Shown in pieces: positions 25,553 through 34,937 of a stretch of 54,669 bases of DNA. Source of the DNA: an uncultured Collinsella sp. (GTDB lineage: Bacteria; Actinomycetota; Coriobacteriia; Coriobacteriales; Coriobacteriaceae); NCBI GenBank assembly GCA_937934355.1, contig CALGZY010000282.1, forward strand, positions 1-54,669, written 5' to 3'. A program made the translations under genes and the position numbers. The notes beneath the pieces were generated by a model. That model did no database searches. It was not told where the DNA came from and worked only from the letters and a program-made list of their open reading frames with translations. Each line of letters begins with the position of its first letter. Within the stretch, counting starts at the first letter, position 1.

Positions 25553-26110
25553 ATGGCAGAAGAGAAGTATGTGCCGCGTCTGAAGACCAAGTACAACAAC
25601 GAGGTCAAGCAGCAGCTTCAGGACAAGTTCCAGTACGAGAACGTCATGATGATCCCCAAGTTTGAGAAGATCGTCGTGAACATGGGTGTCGGCGAGGCCG
25701 CTACCGATTCCAAGGCCATCGACGGTGCCGTGCGCGACCTGCGCGCCATCACCGGCCAGCAGCCGATGATCACCCGTGCCCGCAAGTCCATCGCTACCTT
25801 CCGCCTGCGCGCTGGTATGCCGATCGGCTGCAAGGTTACCCTGCGTGGCGACCGTATGTGGGAGTTCTTCGATCGTCTGACCTCCGTCGCGATCCCCCGT
25901 ATCCGCGACTTCCGCGGCATCTCCGCCAAGAGCTTCGACGGCCGTGGTAACTTCTCCATGGGCGTCACCGAGCAGCTCATCTTCCCCGAGATCGACTTCG
26001 ACTCCGTCGATCACCAGCGCGGTATGGACATCACTTTCGTGACCACCGCCAACACCGATGAGGAGGCCAAGGCCCTTCTGGACGCCTTCGGTTTCCCGTT
26101 CAAGAAATAG
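25553..26110 (+). CDS. rplE: 50S ribosomal protein L5
   Basis: A 185-residue L5, which binds 5S rRNA in the central protuberance. Diagnostic segments are [36 protein letters not shown] and [10 protein letters not shown]. It starts with ATG after AAGGAG. It is the first gene of the ribosomal block here; in related bacteria rplN and rplX precede it. The gap to rpsZ is 79 bases and contains a hairpin. Confidence 0.97.
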   Translation: MAEEKYVPRLKTKYNNEVKQQLQDKFQYENVMMIPKFEKIVVNMGVGEAATDSKAIDGAVRDLRAITGQQPMITRARKSIATFRLRAGMPIGCKVTLRGDRMWEFFDRLTSVAIPRIRDFRGISAKSFDGRGNFSMGVTEQLIFPEIDFDSVDHQRGMDITFVTTANTDEEAKALLDAFGFPFKK

Positions 26111-26125
26111 GTTCACCTGCCCTAT

Positions 26126-26155
26126 AAGCGCCGTTCCCACAAGGGGGCGGCGCTT
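26126..26155 (+). other. Hairpin between rplE and rpsZ
   Basis: AAGCGCCG (26126-26133) pairs perfectly with CGGCGCTT (26148-26155). No T-run follows, so it is more likely a processing or regulatory structure than a terminator. Confidence 0.45.
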
Positions 26156-26189
26156 GGGGCGAACAATACTCTATGTGAGGAGGATATAA

Positions 26190-26375
26190 GTGGCTAAGAC
26201 ATCGATGATCGTCAAGTGCAATCGCAAGCAGAAGTTCTCTACTCGTGAGTACACGCGCTGCCAGCGCTGCGGCCGTCCGCACTCTGTGTACCGCAAGTTC
26301 GGCCTGTGCCGCGTCTGCTTCCGCGAGCTTGCACTCAAGGGCGAGCTTCCCGGCGTTAAGAAGGCCAGCTGGTAA
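26190..26375 (+). CDS. rpsZ: 30S ribosomal protein S14, type Z (zinc-binding)
   Basis: A 61-residue S14 of the short zinc-containing type. The four zinc ligands are C24, C27, C40 and C43. It sits in the 30S head. The start is GTG, with AGGAGG just upstream. The gene is in its canonical place between rplE and rpsH, followed by a 119-base gap with no recognised element. Confidence 0.95.
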   Translation: MAKTSMIVKCNRKQKFSTREYTRCQRCGRPHSVYRKFGLCRVCFRELALKGELPGVKKASW

Positions 26376-26494
26376 GTCACTACCAGCGTTTCAAGCATCA
26401 GTTTGGAACAGGGAAAACGCGCTAAAAAGGCTTTGCCGTTAAGGGCGGCGAAGAACCAAGAGCACGTGTTCATCAAGAACGAAGGAGAATCTGT

Positions 26495-26893
26495 ATGAAC
26501 CTTACAGACCCGATCGCAGATATGCTTACGCGCATCCGTAACGCTAACTCTGTGAACAAGGCCACGGTCTCCATGCCGAGCAGCAAGAAGCTCGTCGAGA
26601 TCGCTCGTGTTCTGCACGAGGAGGGCTACATCGAGGGCTACGATGTCGAGGACACCGTTCCCCAGAAGACTCTGCACATCACGCTTAAGTATGGTCCCAA
26701 GAAGGCTAAGGTCATCAACGGCATCCGCCGCATTTCCAAGCCGGGCCTGCGTAAGTATACCGGCGTTGCCGACATGCCCCGCGTCCGCGGTGGCCTTGGT
26801 ACCGCCATTATTTCCACCAGCCATGGCGTCATGACCGACCGCGATGCTCGCAAGCACAACGTCGGCGGCGAGATCATCGCTTACGTCTGGTAA
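26495..26893 (+). CDS. rpsH: 30S ribosomal protein S8
   Basis: A 132-residue S8, a primary 16S rRNA-binding protein and, in E. coli, the translational repressor of the spc operon. It begins with the typical [13 protein letters not shown] and ends GGEIIAYVW; the RNA-binding [19 protein letters not shown] is intact. It starts with ATG after AAGGAG and lies 33 bases ahead of rplF. Confidence 0.97.
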   Translation: MNLTDPIADMLTRIRNANSVNKATVSMPSSKKLVEIARVLHEEGYIEGYDVEDTVPQKTLHITLKYGPKKAKVINGIRRISKPGLRKYTGVADMPRVRGGLGTAIISTSHGVMTDRDARKHNVGGEIIAYVW

Positions 26894-26926
26894 TTCGCTC
26901 GGTAGGTAGAAGGAAAGGAGATCACC

Positions 26927-27463
26927 GTGTCTCGTATCGGTAATAAGCCTGTCCAGATTCCCGCCGGAGTCGAAGTGGCAGCCAACGGCAACAACGTTGT
27001 CGTCAAGGGCCCCAAGGGCCAGCTCGAGCTCGATGTCTTTGAGAAGCTCGCTATCAACGTCGAGGACAACGTCCTCACCGTTTCCCGTCCCGACGACGAG
27101 CGTGAGACCCGTGCCCGCCACGGCCTCACCCGCGCCCTCATCCACAACATGGTTGTTGGCGTTTCCGAGGGCTTCGAGAAGAAGCTCGAGCTCGCCGGCG
27201 TCGGTTACCGCGTGCAGCAGAAGGGCAAGAACCTCGAGTTCTCCCTGGGCTTCTCGCACCCCGTGATCGTCGAGGCTCCCGAGGGCATCACCTTCGAGGT
27301 TCCCGACAACACCCACGTGAACGTCAAGGGTATCAACAAGCAGCAGGTCGGTCAGATCGCCGCTGAGATCCGCGGCCATCGTCCTCCCGAGCCTTACAAG
27401 GGCAAGGGTATCCACTACGTTGGCGAGCACATCCGCCGCAAGCTGGGTAAGGCCGCCAAGTAG
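26927..27463 (+). CDS. rplF: 50S ribosomal protein L6
   Basis: A 178-residue L6 that sits near the sarcin-ricin loop. It starts [12 protein letters not shown] and contains [20 protein letters not shown] and the late [14 protein letters not shown] signature. The start is GTG, preceded by GGAAAGGAG. A 75-base gap with a hairpin separates it from rplR. Confidence 0.97.
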   Translation: MSRIGNKPVQIPAGVEVAANGNNVVVKGPKGQLELDVFEKLAINVEDNVLTVSRPDDERETRARHGLTRALIHNMVVGVSEGFEKKLELAGVGYRVQQKGKNLEFSLGFSHPVIVEAPEGITFEVPDNTHVNVKGINKQQVGQIAAEIRGHRPPEPYKGKGIHYVGEHIRRKLGKAAK

Positions 27464-27488
27464 TCGTAACCGACTCACTCGCATAAGA

Positions 27489-27510
27489 CCAGCACCCCGT
27501 CAGGTGCTGG
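27489..27510 (+). other. Hairpin between rplF and rplR
   Basis: CCAGCACC (27489-27496) pairs perfectly with GGTGCTGG (27503-27510) across a six-base loop. No T-run follows directly, although CTTTTT occurs ten bases later. It could be an attenuator or processing site within the operon. Confidence 0.45.
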
Positions 27511-27538
27511 CAAGATCAACCTTTTTAGGAGTTTACGT

Positions 27539-27907
27539 ATGAACAAGCATAAGGCGAAGCTGGAAGGCCTCAAGCGTCGTCAGCGTCGTGTTCGCGGCAA
27601 GGTCTCGGGTACCTCCGAGCGTCCGCGTCTTCGCGTGACCCGTACTAACGCCAACATCTATGCCCAGATCATCGACGACAGCAAGGGCTCCAGCCTGACG
27701 CTCGTCTCTGCCTCGACCCTCGAGGCCGAGTTCAAGGGCACCCACACCTCGAACAAGGAGGCTGCGGAGAAGGTCGGTCAGCTCGTTGGCAAGCGCGCCA
27801 TCGAGGCCGGCATCACCAAGGTCGCCTTCGATCGCGGTGGCCGTATCTACCATGGCCGCGTCAAGGCCCTCGCCGACGGTGCTCGTGCCGCCGGTCTCGA
27901 GTTCTAG
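27539..27907 (+). CDS. rplR: 50S ribosomal protein L18
   Basis: A 122-residue L18, the 5S rRNA-binding partner of L5. It has the basic start [18 protein letters not shown] and the conserved [20 protein letters not shown] and [20 protein letters not shown]. It starts with ATG after AGGAG. The gap to rpsE is 14 bases. Confidence 0.97.
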   Translation: MNKHKAKLEGLKRRQRRVRGKVSGTSERPRLRVTRTNANIYAQIIDDSKGSSLTLVSASTLEAEFKGTHTSNKEAAEKVGQLVGKRAIEAGITKVAFDRGGRIYHGRVKALADGARAAGLEF

Positions 27908-27921
27908 GAGGTATGTAGCAC

Positions 27922-28446
27922 ATGGCTCGTAATCAGAAGCAGCAGCGCGAGGCCTCCGAGTTCGAGGAGCGCGTCGTTTACATCAACCGCGTGTCGAAGA
28001 CCGTCAAGGGTGGTCGTCGCATGAGCCTCGTCGCTCTCGTCGTCGTTGGCGACGGCAAGGGCAACGTCGGCGTTGGCATGGGCAAGTCCGCTGAGGTGCC
28101 CATGGCCATCTCCAAGGCGTCTCTCGATGCCAAGAAGAACATGTTCCACGTGCCGGTGACCGAGCAGGGCACCATCCCGCACGAGGTTCTCGGCCACTTT
28201 GGTGCCGGGCGCATCATCATCAAGCCCGCTGTCGAGGGTACCGGCGTTATCGCCGGCGGCGCTGTGCGTCCCCTCTTTGAGCTTGCTGGCATCAAGAACG
28301 TCCTGTCCAAGTCCCTCGGTACCGACAACGGCCTCAACATCATCAAGGCTGCCGTCGAGGGCCTCAAGGAGCTCTCCAGCCCTGAGGACGTCGCGGCTCG
28401 CCGTGGCCTGACGGTCTCCGAGATGTTCGTCGGTAAGGAGAACTAA
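27922..28446 (+). CDS. rpsE: 30S ribosomal protein S5
   Basis: A 174-residue S5, involved in decoding accuracy and mRNA unwinding. The double-stranded RNA-binding part has [17 protein letters not shown] and [18 protein letters not shown]. The carboxy part contains [20 protein letters not shown]. It starts with ATG after AGGAGG and is almost joined to rpmD. Confidence 0.97.
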   Translation: MARNQKQQREASEFEERVVYINRVSKTVKGGRRMSLVALVVVGDGKGNVGVGMGKSAEVPMAISKASLDAKKNMFHVPVTEQGTIPHEVLGHFGAGRIIIKPAVEGTGVIAGGAVRPLFELAGIKNVLSKSLGTDNGLNIIKAAVEGLKELSSPEDVAARRGLTVSEMFVGKEN

Positions 28447-28448
28447 GC

Positions 28449-28631
28449 ATGGCTGACACCATCAAGATCAAGCAGGTCCGCAGCACCAACGGTTGCAAGC
28501 AGGACCAGGTCCGTACTGTCCGTGCCCTCGGTCTCCACAGGATCCGCGAGGTTCGCGAGATTGCTGACAACGAGTCCGTCCGCGGCATGATCTTCAAGGT
28601 CAAGCACCTTGTCGAGATTGTAGAGGAGTAG
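28449..28631 (+). CDS. rpmD: 50S ribosomal protein L30
   Basis: A 60-residue L30 with the usual single domain: IKIKQVRSTNGCKQDQ, RTVRALGLHRIREVRE and a short tail. It starts two bases after the rpsE stop, consistent with translational coupling. L30 is absent from some bacterial lineages but retained here. Confidence 0.95.
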   Translation: MADTIKIKQVRSTNGCKQDQVRTVRALGLHRIREVREIADNESVRGMIFKVKHLVEIVEE

Positions 28632-28634
28632 CAA

Positions 28635-29084
28635 ATGCAGCTTCACGATCTTACTCCCGCGCCCGGTTCCACCAAGAACCGCAAGCGCGTCGGCCGTGGC
28701 AATTCTTCGGGTCACGGCACCACTTCTGGCCGCGGCCAGAAGGGCCAGGGTTCCCGCTCTGGCGGCACCAAGGGTGCCGGCTTCGAGGGTGGCCAGACTC
28801 CGCTGGCTATGCGCCTGCCCAAGCTTCCGGGCTTCCGCAACCCCCGTCGTATCGAGTACACCGCTGTTAACGTTGAGCGTCTCGAGCGTAAGTTCGAGGA
28901 TGGCGCTGTGATCGACGGTGCCGCTCTTAAGGCCGCTCGCATCACCAAGAGCGAGTTCGAGCCCGTCAAGGTGCTCGGCAATGGTGAGCTCACCAAGAAG
29001 TTCACGGTCAAGGTCGACAAGGTCAGCGCTTCTGCGCAGGCCAAGATCGAGGCCGCCGGCGGAAAGGTCGAGCTGCCGTGCTAA
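28635..29084 (+). CDS. rplO: 50S ribosomal protein L15
   Basis: A 149-residue L15. The amino-terminal Gly/Arg-rich extension ([20 protein letters not shown]) threads into 23S rRNA. The [18 protein letters not shown] segment is diagnostic. It starts with ATG three bases after rpmD. Its stop codon overlaps the secY GTG start (GTGCTAA), so translation of the two is coupled. Confidence 0.97.
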   Translation: MQLHDLTPAPGSTKNRKRVGRGNSSGHGTTSGRGQKGQGSRSGGTKGAGFEGGQTPLAMRLPKLPGFRNPRRIEYTAVNVERLERKFEDGAVIDGAALKAARITKSEFEPVKVLGNGELTKKFTVKVDKVSASAQAKIEAAGGKVELPC

Positions 29085-30364
29085 ATGGTCTTAAGAATGC
29101 TTTCCGCATCAAAGAATTGCGCGAAAAGATTCTTTTTACCATAGCTATGCTCGTCGTGTACCGCATTGGTGCGCACGTTCCTGTGCCCGGCATTCCCTTC
29201 CAGGGGATGCTGGGCCTTTTCTCGACCGATAACAATTCGGTCGCCGCAGGTGCTATGGCCCTCCTGAATCTTTTCTCTGGCGGCGCGTTGAGCTATGTGT
29301 CGGTGTTTTCGCTGGGCATCATGCCTTACATCACCAGCTCGATCATCCTCCAGATGCTCCAGGCCGTTGTGCCTTCCCTGCATGAGCTTGCCCGTGAGGG
29401 CGAGGTCGGTCAGACCAAGATTACGCAGTATTCGCGTTACCTCACCCTGGCTCTGGCAATCCTCAACTCCGTGGGTTACCTCTTCCTCTTTAAGAGCTTC
29501 GGCATCAGCTTTAATGGTGCCGGCGCTCCCGAGATCATCTTCGACCTCATGATCGTCGGCACGCTCACCGCGGGCGCCATGCTGATCATGTGGATTGGTG
29601 AGCTCATCACCCAGCGCGGTATCGGCAATGGCATGTCGCTGATCATCTTCGCGAACATCATGGCCGGTCTTCCGCAGGCGATCTTCTCCAGCACCGAGGG
29701 CAATGCCGGTGGCATCATCACCATGGTGATCATCTGCGCCATCATCTTGCTGGTCATCCCGCTGATCGTTTTCCTTGAGCGCGGCCAGCGCCGCATCCCG
29801 GTCTCCTACGCCAAGCGCGTCGTGGGCCGTCGCATGATGGGTGGCCAGACCACCTACCTGCCCATCAAGGTCAACACCGCGGGCGTCGTGCCGATCATCT
29901 TCGCTTCGGCGCTGTTGTACTTCCCGGCCCAGATTGCCGTGTTCTTCCCCGGCATCGGCTGGATCCAGGCAGTTGCCTCCGCGCTTTCGACCGGTTGGCT
30001 CAACTGGGTGCTTAACGTTGTCCTCATCGTGTTCTTCGCGTACTTCTACACCTCCATGGTGTTCAACCCCGATGACACGGCCGACAACCTTAAGAAGCAG
30101 GGCGGCTTTATTCCGGGCGTCCGTCCGGGCAGGGCTACCGCGGCCTACATCAAGAACGCGCTCAACAAGATTACGCTTCCCAGCGCTGTCTTTTTGGCGC
30201 TCATCGCCATCGTGCCTTCGATCATCTTCTCTTTCACGGGTAACCATCTGATCCAGGCATTTGGCGGCACGTCCATCCTCATCATGGTCGGCGTCGTGCT
30301 CGACACGGTCGATAAGCTCGAAGGCCAGATCAAGATGTATGATTACGATGGATTCTTTAAATAG
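29078..30364 (+). CDS. secY: Protein translocase subunit SecY
   Basis: A 428-residue, ten-helix channel of the Sec translocon, working with SecE and SecG. Diagnostic segments are [28 protein letters not shown], the cytoplasmic loop [17 protein letters not shown], and [23 protein letters not shown]. The start is GTG at 29078, inside the rplO end, with GGAAAGG upstream. It is followed by adk after 18 bases. Confidence 0.96.
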   Translation: MLNGLKNAFRIKELREKILFTIAMLVVYRIGAHVPVPGIPFQGMLGLFSTDNNSVAAGAMALLNLFSGGALSYVSVFSLGIMPYITSSIILQMLQAVVPSLHELAREGEVGQTKITQYSRYLTLALAILNSVGYLFLFKSFGISFNGAGAPEIIFDLMIVGTLTAGAMLIMWIGELITQRGIGNGMSLIIFANIMAGLPQAIFSSTEGNAGGIITMVIICAIILLVIPLIVFLERGQRRIPVSYAKRVVGRRMMGGQTTYLPIKVNTAGVVPIIFASALLYFPAQIAVFFPGIGWIQAVASALSTGWLNWVLNVVLIVFFAYFYTSMVFNPDDTADNLKKQGGFIPGVRPGRATAAYIKNALNKITLPSAVFLALIAIVPSIIFSFTGNHLIQAFGGTSILIMVGVVLDTVDKLEGQIKMYDYDGFFK

Positions 30365-30382
30365 GCTAGAGGAGGATTGCTC

Positions 30383-31009
30383 ATGAACCTCGTATTGCTC
30401 GGAGCTCCGGGTGCCGGTAAGGGCACCGTCGCACAGGAGCTCGTCGCCGAGTTCGGCGTCGCTCACATTTCCACGGGCGACCTGCTGCGTGCTGCCGTCA
30501 AGGGTGGCACCGAGCTTGGTATTCAGGCTAAGAAGTACATGGACGCCGGCGAGCTCGTTCCCGACCAGCTCGTGATCGACCTTGTCAAGGAGCGCCTTGC
30601 CGCCGATGACGCCCAGCAGGGCTTCATCCTCGATGGCTTCCCGCGCAACACCGCCCAGGCTGTGACGCTCGATTCCGAGCTCTCCGCCATGGGTCGCGAG
30701 ATTGACTGCGCCCTTCTGGTCGACGTGGCCCCCGAGGTCATTATCGATCGTCTGTCTTCGCGTCGCACCTGCCGCGCATGCGGTTACACCGGCACCGCTG
30801 CCGATGCTACCTGCCCCAAGTGTGGCGGCGAGATGTATCAGCGCGACGACGACAAGCCCGAGACCATCAAGAACCGTCTCGACGTCTACGAGAAGTCCAC
30901 GAGCCCGCTCGTCGACTACTATCGTGGCCAGGGTCTGCTCAAGTCGGTCAACGGTGACCAGGCTCGCGAGACCGTGTACGGGGATGTCAAAGAGGCTCTC
31001 GGTCTATGA
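30383..31009 (+). CDS. adk: Adenylate kinase
   Basis: A 208-residue kinase interconverting ATP plus AMP with two ADP. The P-loop is GAPGAGKG (7-14); ISTGDLLR and DGFPRN form the AMP site. The lid is the long, zinc-binding type, with CRACG and CPKCG pairs at about 129-152. The ATG at 30383 is chosen because GAGGAGGA lies at a proper distance; an upstream TTG is too close. It overlaps map by four bases. Confidence 0.96.
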   Translation: MNLVLLGAPGAGKGTVAQELVAEFGVAHISTGDLLRAAVKGGTELGIQAKKYMDAGELVPDQLVIDLVKERLAADDAQQGFILDGFPRNTAQAVTLDSELSAMGREIDCALLVDVAPEVIIDRLSSRRTCRACGYTGTAADATCPKCGGEMYQRDDDKPETIKNRLDVYEKSTSPLVDYYRGQGLLKSVNGDQARETVYGDVKEALGL

Positions 31010-31794
31010 TCAAGATTAAGTCTGCAACGCAAATCGAGCAGATGAAGAAGGCAGGAGCGCTATCTAAGATGGCGCTCCGCCACGTTGGAGCCATGGTGCG
31101 CCCCGGCGTTTCCACCTTTGAGCTCGATCAGCTCGCGGAGCAGATTATCCGCATGCATGGCGGCACCCCGGCCTTTAAGGGTTACGGCGGGTTCCCGGGG
31201 ACCATTTGCGCATCGATCAACGATGCCGTGGTCCACGGTATTCCCAACCCCGACATGATCCTGCGCGATGGCGATATCATCTCCATCGATACGGGAGCCG
31301 TTGTCGACGGTTGGGTCGGCGATAACGCTTGGACGTTTTTCGTCGGCACCCCCACGCCCGAAGCCAAGGCTTTGTGCGAGGTCACGCGCGATTGCCTTAA
31401 GGCTGCCATCGAGCAGGCTGTTCCCGGTAACCATATCGGGGACGTCGGTTATGCCGTTCAGTCCCTCGCCGAGTCTCACGGTTACGGCGTGCTTCGCGAT
31501 TATGTGGGCCATGGCATTGGCCGCGTGATGCACGAGGACCCCAACGTTCCTAACTATGGAAAGAAGGGGAGGGGCGTTCGCCTCCAAGCCGGCATGGTCA
31601 TTGCCATCGAGCCGATGGTTACGATGGGTTCCAACCATGTGAGCACGGGCTCCGACGGTTGGATTGTTACGACCAACGACCATCTGCCCGCCGCGCACTA
31701 CGAGAACACCGTCGCCATCACCAATGACGGTCCGGTGATTCTCACCACGGATGCGCAAGGTGCTTGGTGTTCGCTCCAAGGCGGAGAAATGTAA
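31006..31794 (+). CDS. map: Methionine aminopeptidase, type I
   Basis: A 262-residue metalloenzyme removing the initiator Met. Metal-ligand blocks are visible: SIDTGAVVDGWVGDNAWTF (two Asp), YVGHGIGRVMHEDP (His), IEPMVT (Glu) and a late ENTVAITNDG (Glu). The start ATG overlaps the adk stop. An imperfect hairpin at 31821-31878 follows and may end this transcript. Confidence 0.96.
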   Translation: MIKIKSATQIEQMKKAGALSKMALRHVGAMVRPGVSTFELDQLAEQIIRMHGGTPAFKGYGGFPGTICASINDAVVHGIPNPDMILRDGDIISIDTGAVVDGWVGDNAWTFFVGTPTPEAKALCEVTRDCLKAAIEQAVPGNHIGDVGYAVQSLAESHGYGVLRDYVGHGIGRVMHEDPNVPNYGKKGRGVRLQAGMVIAIEPMVTMGSNHVSTGSDGWIVTTNDHLPAAHYENTVAITNDGPVILTTDAQGAWCSLQGGEM

Positions 31795-31820
31795 AAGTCG
31801 CCGCCCCCTGACGCCCAACC

Positions 31821-31878
31821 TCGCCTTTCAATTTCGAAGGCATGACCCCAAGGTCTATGCCTTCTCATTTCAAGGCGA
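31821..31878. other. Long imperfect hairpin between map and infA
   Basis: TCGCCTT at 31821 pairs with AAGGCGA at 31872, and GAAGGCAT pairs with ATGCCTTC closer to the loop, with a mismatched bulge between. The loop-side GACC/GGTC also pairs. No T-run follows. It could be a weak terminator for secY-adk-map or a leader structure for infA. Confidence 0.45.
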
Positions 31879-31958
31879 TCTTGGGCATCAGAGAACGGCT
31901 TTGTTTTACATTTCAAATGTAACAAGTTCCACTTAGTTGTGGAGCCATTACGAAGTTA

Positions 31959-31987
31959 TTACGATGCGTGCATACGTGTTGTAGAAT
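31959..31987 (+). promoter_or_regulatory. Candidate promoter of the infA-rpmJ-rpsM operon
   Basis: TAGAAT (31982-31987) is a fair -10, with TTACGA (31959-31964) seventeen bases ahead as a weak -35. It lies 40 bases before the infA start, in the first gap of more than 200 bases after secY-adk-map. Confidence 0.4.
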
Positions 31988-32026
31988 ACTCAATCGCTGT
32001 CGTTTTCTAGAGAAAGATGATTGCTT

Positions 32027-32245
32027 GTGAAGAAGGAAGACGCAATTGAGCTTGAGGGTACGGTAAAGGAACCGCTGCCCAATGCCATGTTTAAGGTCGA
32101 GCTCGAGAACGGTCATTCGGTTCTGTGCAACATTTCTGGCAAGATCCGAATGAATTACATCCGTATTCTCCCCGGTGACAGGGTTGTCGTGGAGCTTTCC
32201 CCGTACGACCTGACCCGCGGCCGCATCACCTATCGCTACAAATAG
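32027..32245 (+). CDS. infA: Translation initiation factor IF-1
   Basis: A 72-residue S1-like OB-fold protein binding the ribosomal A site at initiation. The core [21 protein letters not shown] and [20 protein letters not shown] are canonical. The start is taken as GTG at 32027; an in-frame TTG six bases upstream is possible. It stands at the head of the alpha-operon part. Confidence 0.95.
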   Translation: MKKEDAIELEGTVKEPLPNAMFKVELENGHSVLCNISGKIRMNYIRILPGDRVVVELSPYDLTRGRITYRYK

Positions 32246-32269
32246 CGGCACGCATACACGCACTCCATT

Positions 32270-32303
32270 TCCGACTGCAGGCTTAGCTCAACCTACGGTC
32301 GGA
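32270..32303 (+). other. Hairpin in the infA-rpmJ gap
   Basis: TCCGAC (32270-32275) pairs with GTCGGA (32298-32303); further AGG/CCT pairing lies inside. It is in the 150-base space before rpmJ-rpsM-rpsK-rpsD. In E. coli S4 represses this operon through a leader structure; whether this is its counterpart is unknown. Confidence 0.35.
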
Positions 32304-32395
32304 TTGTGTGTGAAGACCAGCCATAGTTTTAAACGCCTGCGGCTGGGCGAGTAGATAGTAGGGAAGTAGTTTGAGCGCTACCGAAAGGAAGAACG

Positions 32396-32509
32396 ATGAA
32401 GGTACGTCCTTCGGTCAAGAAGATGTGCGATAAGTGCAAAATCATTAGGCGCCATGGCAAGGTCCTCGTCATTTGCGAGAACCCCCGTCATAAGCAGCGT
32501 CAGGGTTAA
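32396..32509 (+). CDS. rpmJ: 50S ribosomal protein L36
   Basis: A 37-residue zinc protein. Ligands are C11, C14, C27 and H32, so this is the zinc-binding form. It starts with ATG after AAAGGAAG and ends 14 bases before rpsM. The sequence begins [15 protein letters not shown] and ends RHKQRQG, which is canonical. Confidence 0.96.
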   Translation: MKVRPSVKKMCDKCKIIRRHGKVLVICENPRHKQRQG

Positions 32510-32523
32510 GAGAGGAGACTACG

Positions 32524-32898
32524 TTGGCCCGTATTAATGGTGTCGACCTCCCGCGTGAGAAGCGCGTTGAGATCGGTCTGACCTACATTTACGGCATCGG
32601 CCGCACCACTGCGACGAAGATTTGCGTCGAGTGCAACGTTAACGTGGATACGCGCGTTAAGGACCTCACCGAGGATGAGGTTAACGCCATCCGCGATTAT
32701 ATCGATAAGAACCAGATCATGGTTGAGGGCGACCTCCGCCGTGAGCGCAACCAGAACGTCAAGCGCCTTATGGACATCGGCTGCAACCGCGGCCTTCGTC
32801 ACCGCAAGGGCCTCCCGGTCCGCGGCCAGCGCACCCACACTAACGCTCGTACCCGCAAGGGCCCGAAGCGTCAGATCGGTGCTAAGAAGAAGAAATAA
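32524..32898 (+). CDS. rpsM: 30S ribosomal protein S13
   Basis: A 124-residue S13 of the 30S head, contacting the 50S subunit and P-site tRNA. It contains [39 protein letters not shown] and a lysine-rich tail. The start codon is TTG, with GAGGAG upstream. rpsK follows after 14 bases. Confidence 0.96.
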   Translation: MARINGVDLPREKRVEIGLTYIYGIGRTTATKICVECNVNVDTRVKDLTEDEVNAIRDYIDKNQIMVEGDLRRERNQNVKRLMDIGCNRGLRHRKGLPVRGQRTHTNARTRKGPKRQIGAKKKK

Positions 32899-32912
32899 GG
32901 AGCGCTAGATAG

Positions 32913-33317
32913 ATGGCTACTGCTAAGAAGAACGTTCGCGCTGCCCGTCTGAAGCGCGCGGACCGTAAGAACATTTCCGTGGGCCAGGCTCACATTCGTT
33001 CTACGTTCAACAACACGATCGTTTCGATCACCGATCCCCAGGGCAACGTCATTTCCTGGAAGTCGGCTGGCCAGGTGGGCTTCAAGGGCTCCCGTAAGTC
33101 CACGCCGTTCGCTGCCCAGATGGCTGCCGAGGCTGCTGCCAAGCAGGCCATGGAGCACGGTATGAAGAAGGTTTCCGTCTTCGTCAAGGGCCCCGGCTCC
33201 GGTCGTGAGACCGCCATCCGCTCCCTCCAGGCTGCTGGCCTCGAGGTCTCGAGCATCCAGGACAAGACCCCCATTCCGCACAACGGCTGCCGCCCCAAGA
33301 AGCGTCGCCGCGTGTAA
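32913..33317 (+). CDS. rpsK: 30S ribosomal protein S11
   Basis: A 134-residue S11 of the platform. It has the long basic start, then [20 protein letters not shown] and [17 protein letters not shown], and ends [11 protein letters not shown]. It starts with ATG after AAGGAG and is followed by rpsD after 19 bases. Confidence 0.97.
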   Translation: MATAKKNVRAARLKRADRKNISVGQAHIRSTFNNTIVSITDPQGNVISWKSAGQVGFKGSRKSTPFAAQMAAEAAAKQAMEHGMKKVSVFVKGPGSGRETAIRSLQAAGLEVSSIQDKTPIPHNGCRPKKRRRV

Positions 33318-33336
33318 CTGAAAGGATCGTATCAAT

Positions 33337-33933
33337 ATGGCAATCGACAGGACTCCTGTTCTTAAGCGCTGCCGTCAGCTCGGGATCGATCCCGCTGAGC
33401 TCGGTTACAGCAGCAAGAAGGAATCTATCCGTCAGCCCAAGCGCCGTCGCAAGGAATCTGAGTACGGCATGCAGCTGCGCGAGAAGCAGAAGGTCAAGTT
33501 CATCTATGGCGTTCTGGAGAAGCAGTTCCACGGCTACTTCAACAAGGCCCGTAAGATGAACGGCGTCACCGGTGAGAACCTCATGATCATCCTTGAGTCT
33601 CGCCTCGACAACGTCGTCTTCCGTCTTGGCTTTGCCCGCACCCGCAAAGAGGCTCGTCAGTCCGTCCGTCACGGTCACTTCACCGTGAACGGCAAGCGCG
33701 TGGACATCCCGTCTTACCGCGTCAAGGCCGGCGACGTCGTCGCTGTCGGCGAGAAGTTCCGTGACCTCCTCCCCATCAAGGAGGCCCTGATTTCCTCCGA
33801 GCGCTTTGAGGTCCCTGGCTGGCTCGAGGTCGATATCGAGAAGCTGTCTGGTAACGTGCTCGCTCTGCCGACGCGTGAGCAGATCAGCGGTGATATCAAC
33901 GAGCAGCTCATCGTCGAGCTCTACTCTAAGTAG
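33337..33933 (+). CDS. rpsD: 30S ribosomal protein S4
   Basis: A 198-residue S4, a primary 16S rRNA-binding protein. The S4 RNA-binding domain is seen in RLDNVVFRLGFARTRKEAR and VRHGHFTVNGKRVDIPSY. The amino end has a single Cys, so the four-Cys zinc form is absent. It starts with ATG after AAAGGA. rpoA follows after 32 bases. Confidence 0.97.
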   Translation: MAIDRTPVLKRCRQLGIDPAELGYSSKKESIRQPKRRRKESEYGMQLREKQKVKFIYGVLEKQFHGYFNKARKMNGVTGENLMIILESRLDNVVFRLGFARTRKEARQSVRHGHFTVNGKRVDIPSYRVKAGDVVAVGEKFRDLLPIKEALISSERFEVPGWLEVDIEKLSGNVLALPTREQISGDINEQLIVELYSK

Positions 33934-33965
33934 TCCATCCGGGCTGCTGAGGCTGGAGGTAATAC

Positions 33966-34907
33966 ATGTCAGAATTCATTAGGCCTCAGGTTCATGTCGA
34001 AGAGATCAACGAGACGTCTGCTCGTGTCTCCGTCGAGCCGCTCGAGCGTGGCTACGGCGATACGCTGGGTAACTCCCTTCGTCGCGTTCTTCTGTCCTCG
34101 CTCGAGGGTGCCGCCGTCGAGGCTATTCAGATCGATGGCGCGCAGCACGAGTTCATGACCATCCCTAACATGGTCGAGGATGTCACCGACATCGTCCTGA
34201 ATGTCAAGGGTCTTGTCTTCAGGGCTCTCGGCACGACCGACGAGGCGACCGCCACCATCTCGGTTGACGGCCCCTGCGAGGTCACCGGTGCGGACTTCTT
34301 TATTCCGTCCGAGTTTGAGCTGGTCAACCCCGAGCAGCACATCGCTACGCTCACCGAGGGTGGCCATCTCACCATGAGCATGCGCATCGGCTATGGCCGC
34401 GGCTATGTTTCTGGCGAGGCCAACAAGCGCGACAACGATCCCATCGGTGTGATCCACGTCGACTCGCTGTACTCGCCGGTTTCCCGTTGCGCCAAGCTCG
34501 TTGAGGCTTGCCGTGTCGGTCAGCACACCGACTACGACCGCCTTGTCCTCGAGATCGAGACCAACGGCTCCATCGCCCCGCGCGACGCCGTGGTCCAGGC
34601 TGCCAATATCATCAACCAGCATATGGCCGCCTTTATGAACCTTGCCGAGACCCCCGAGGTCGAGGAGGAGGCTTCGATCTTCGCTCCCGAGGTCACCAAC
34701 GACAACGCCGAGCTGGACAAGCAGATCGAGGATCTGGACCTTTCCGTCCGTTCCTACAACTGCCTTAAGCGCGCCAGCATTCACTCGGTCCGTCAGCTCG
34801 TTGAGTTCTCGGAGAACGATCTGCTCAACATCCGTAACTTCGGTGTTAAGTCGATCGAGGAAGTGAAGGACAAGCTTGAGTCCATGGGCCTGAGCCTGAA
34901 GGCTTAA
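33966..34907 (+). CDS. rpoA: RNA polymerase subunit alpha
   Basis: A 313-residue alpha subunit. The amino-terminal dimerisation domain has VEPLERGYGDTLGNSLRRVLLSS. The carboxy-terminal domain (about 245-313) has LDLSVRSYNCLKRASIHSVRQL and the LLNIRNFGVKSIEEVKDKL contact helix. It starts with ATG after GGAGG and is followed by rplQ. Confidence 0.97.
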   Translation: MSEFIRPQVHVEEINETSARVSVEPLERGYGDTLGNSLRRVLLSSLEGAAVEAIQIDGAQHEFMTIPNMVEDVTDIVLNVKGLVFRALGTTDEATATISVDGPCEVTGADFFIPSEFELVNPEQHIATLTEGGHLTMSMRIGYGRGYVSGEANKRDNDPIGVIHVDSLYSPVSRCAKLVEACRVGQHTDYDRLVLEIETNGSIAPRDAVVQAANIINQHMAAFMNLAETPEVEEEASIFAPEVTNDNAELDKQIEDLDLSVRSYNCLKRASIHSVRQLVEFSENDLLNIRNFGVKSIEEVKDKLESMGLSLKA

Positions 34908-34937
34908 TGCTTCGCATATTTGAGGAGAAACTAGACC

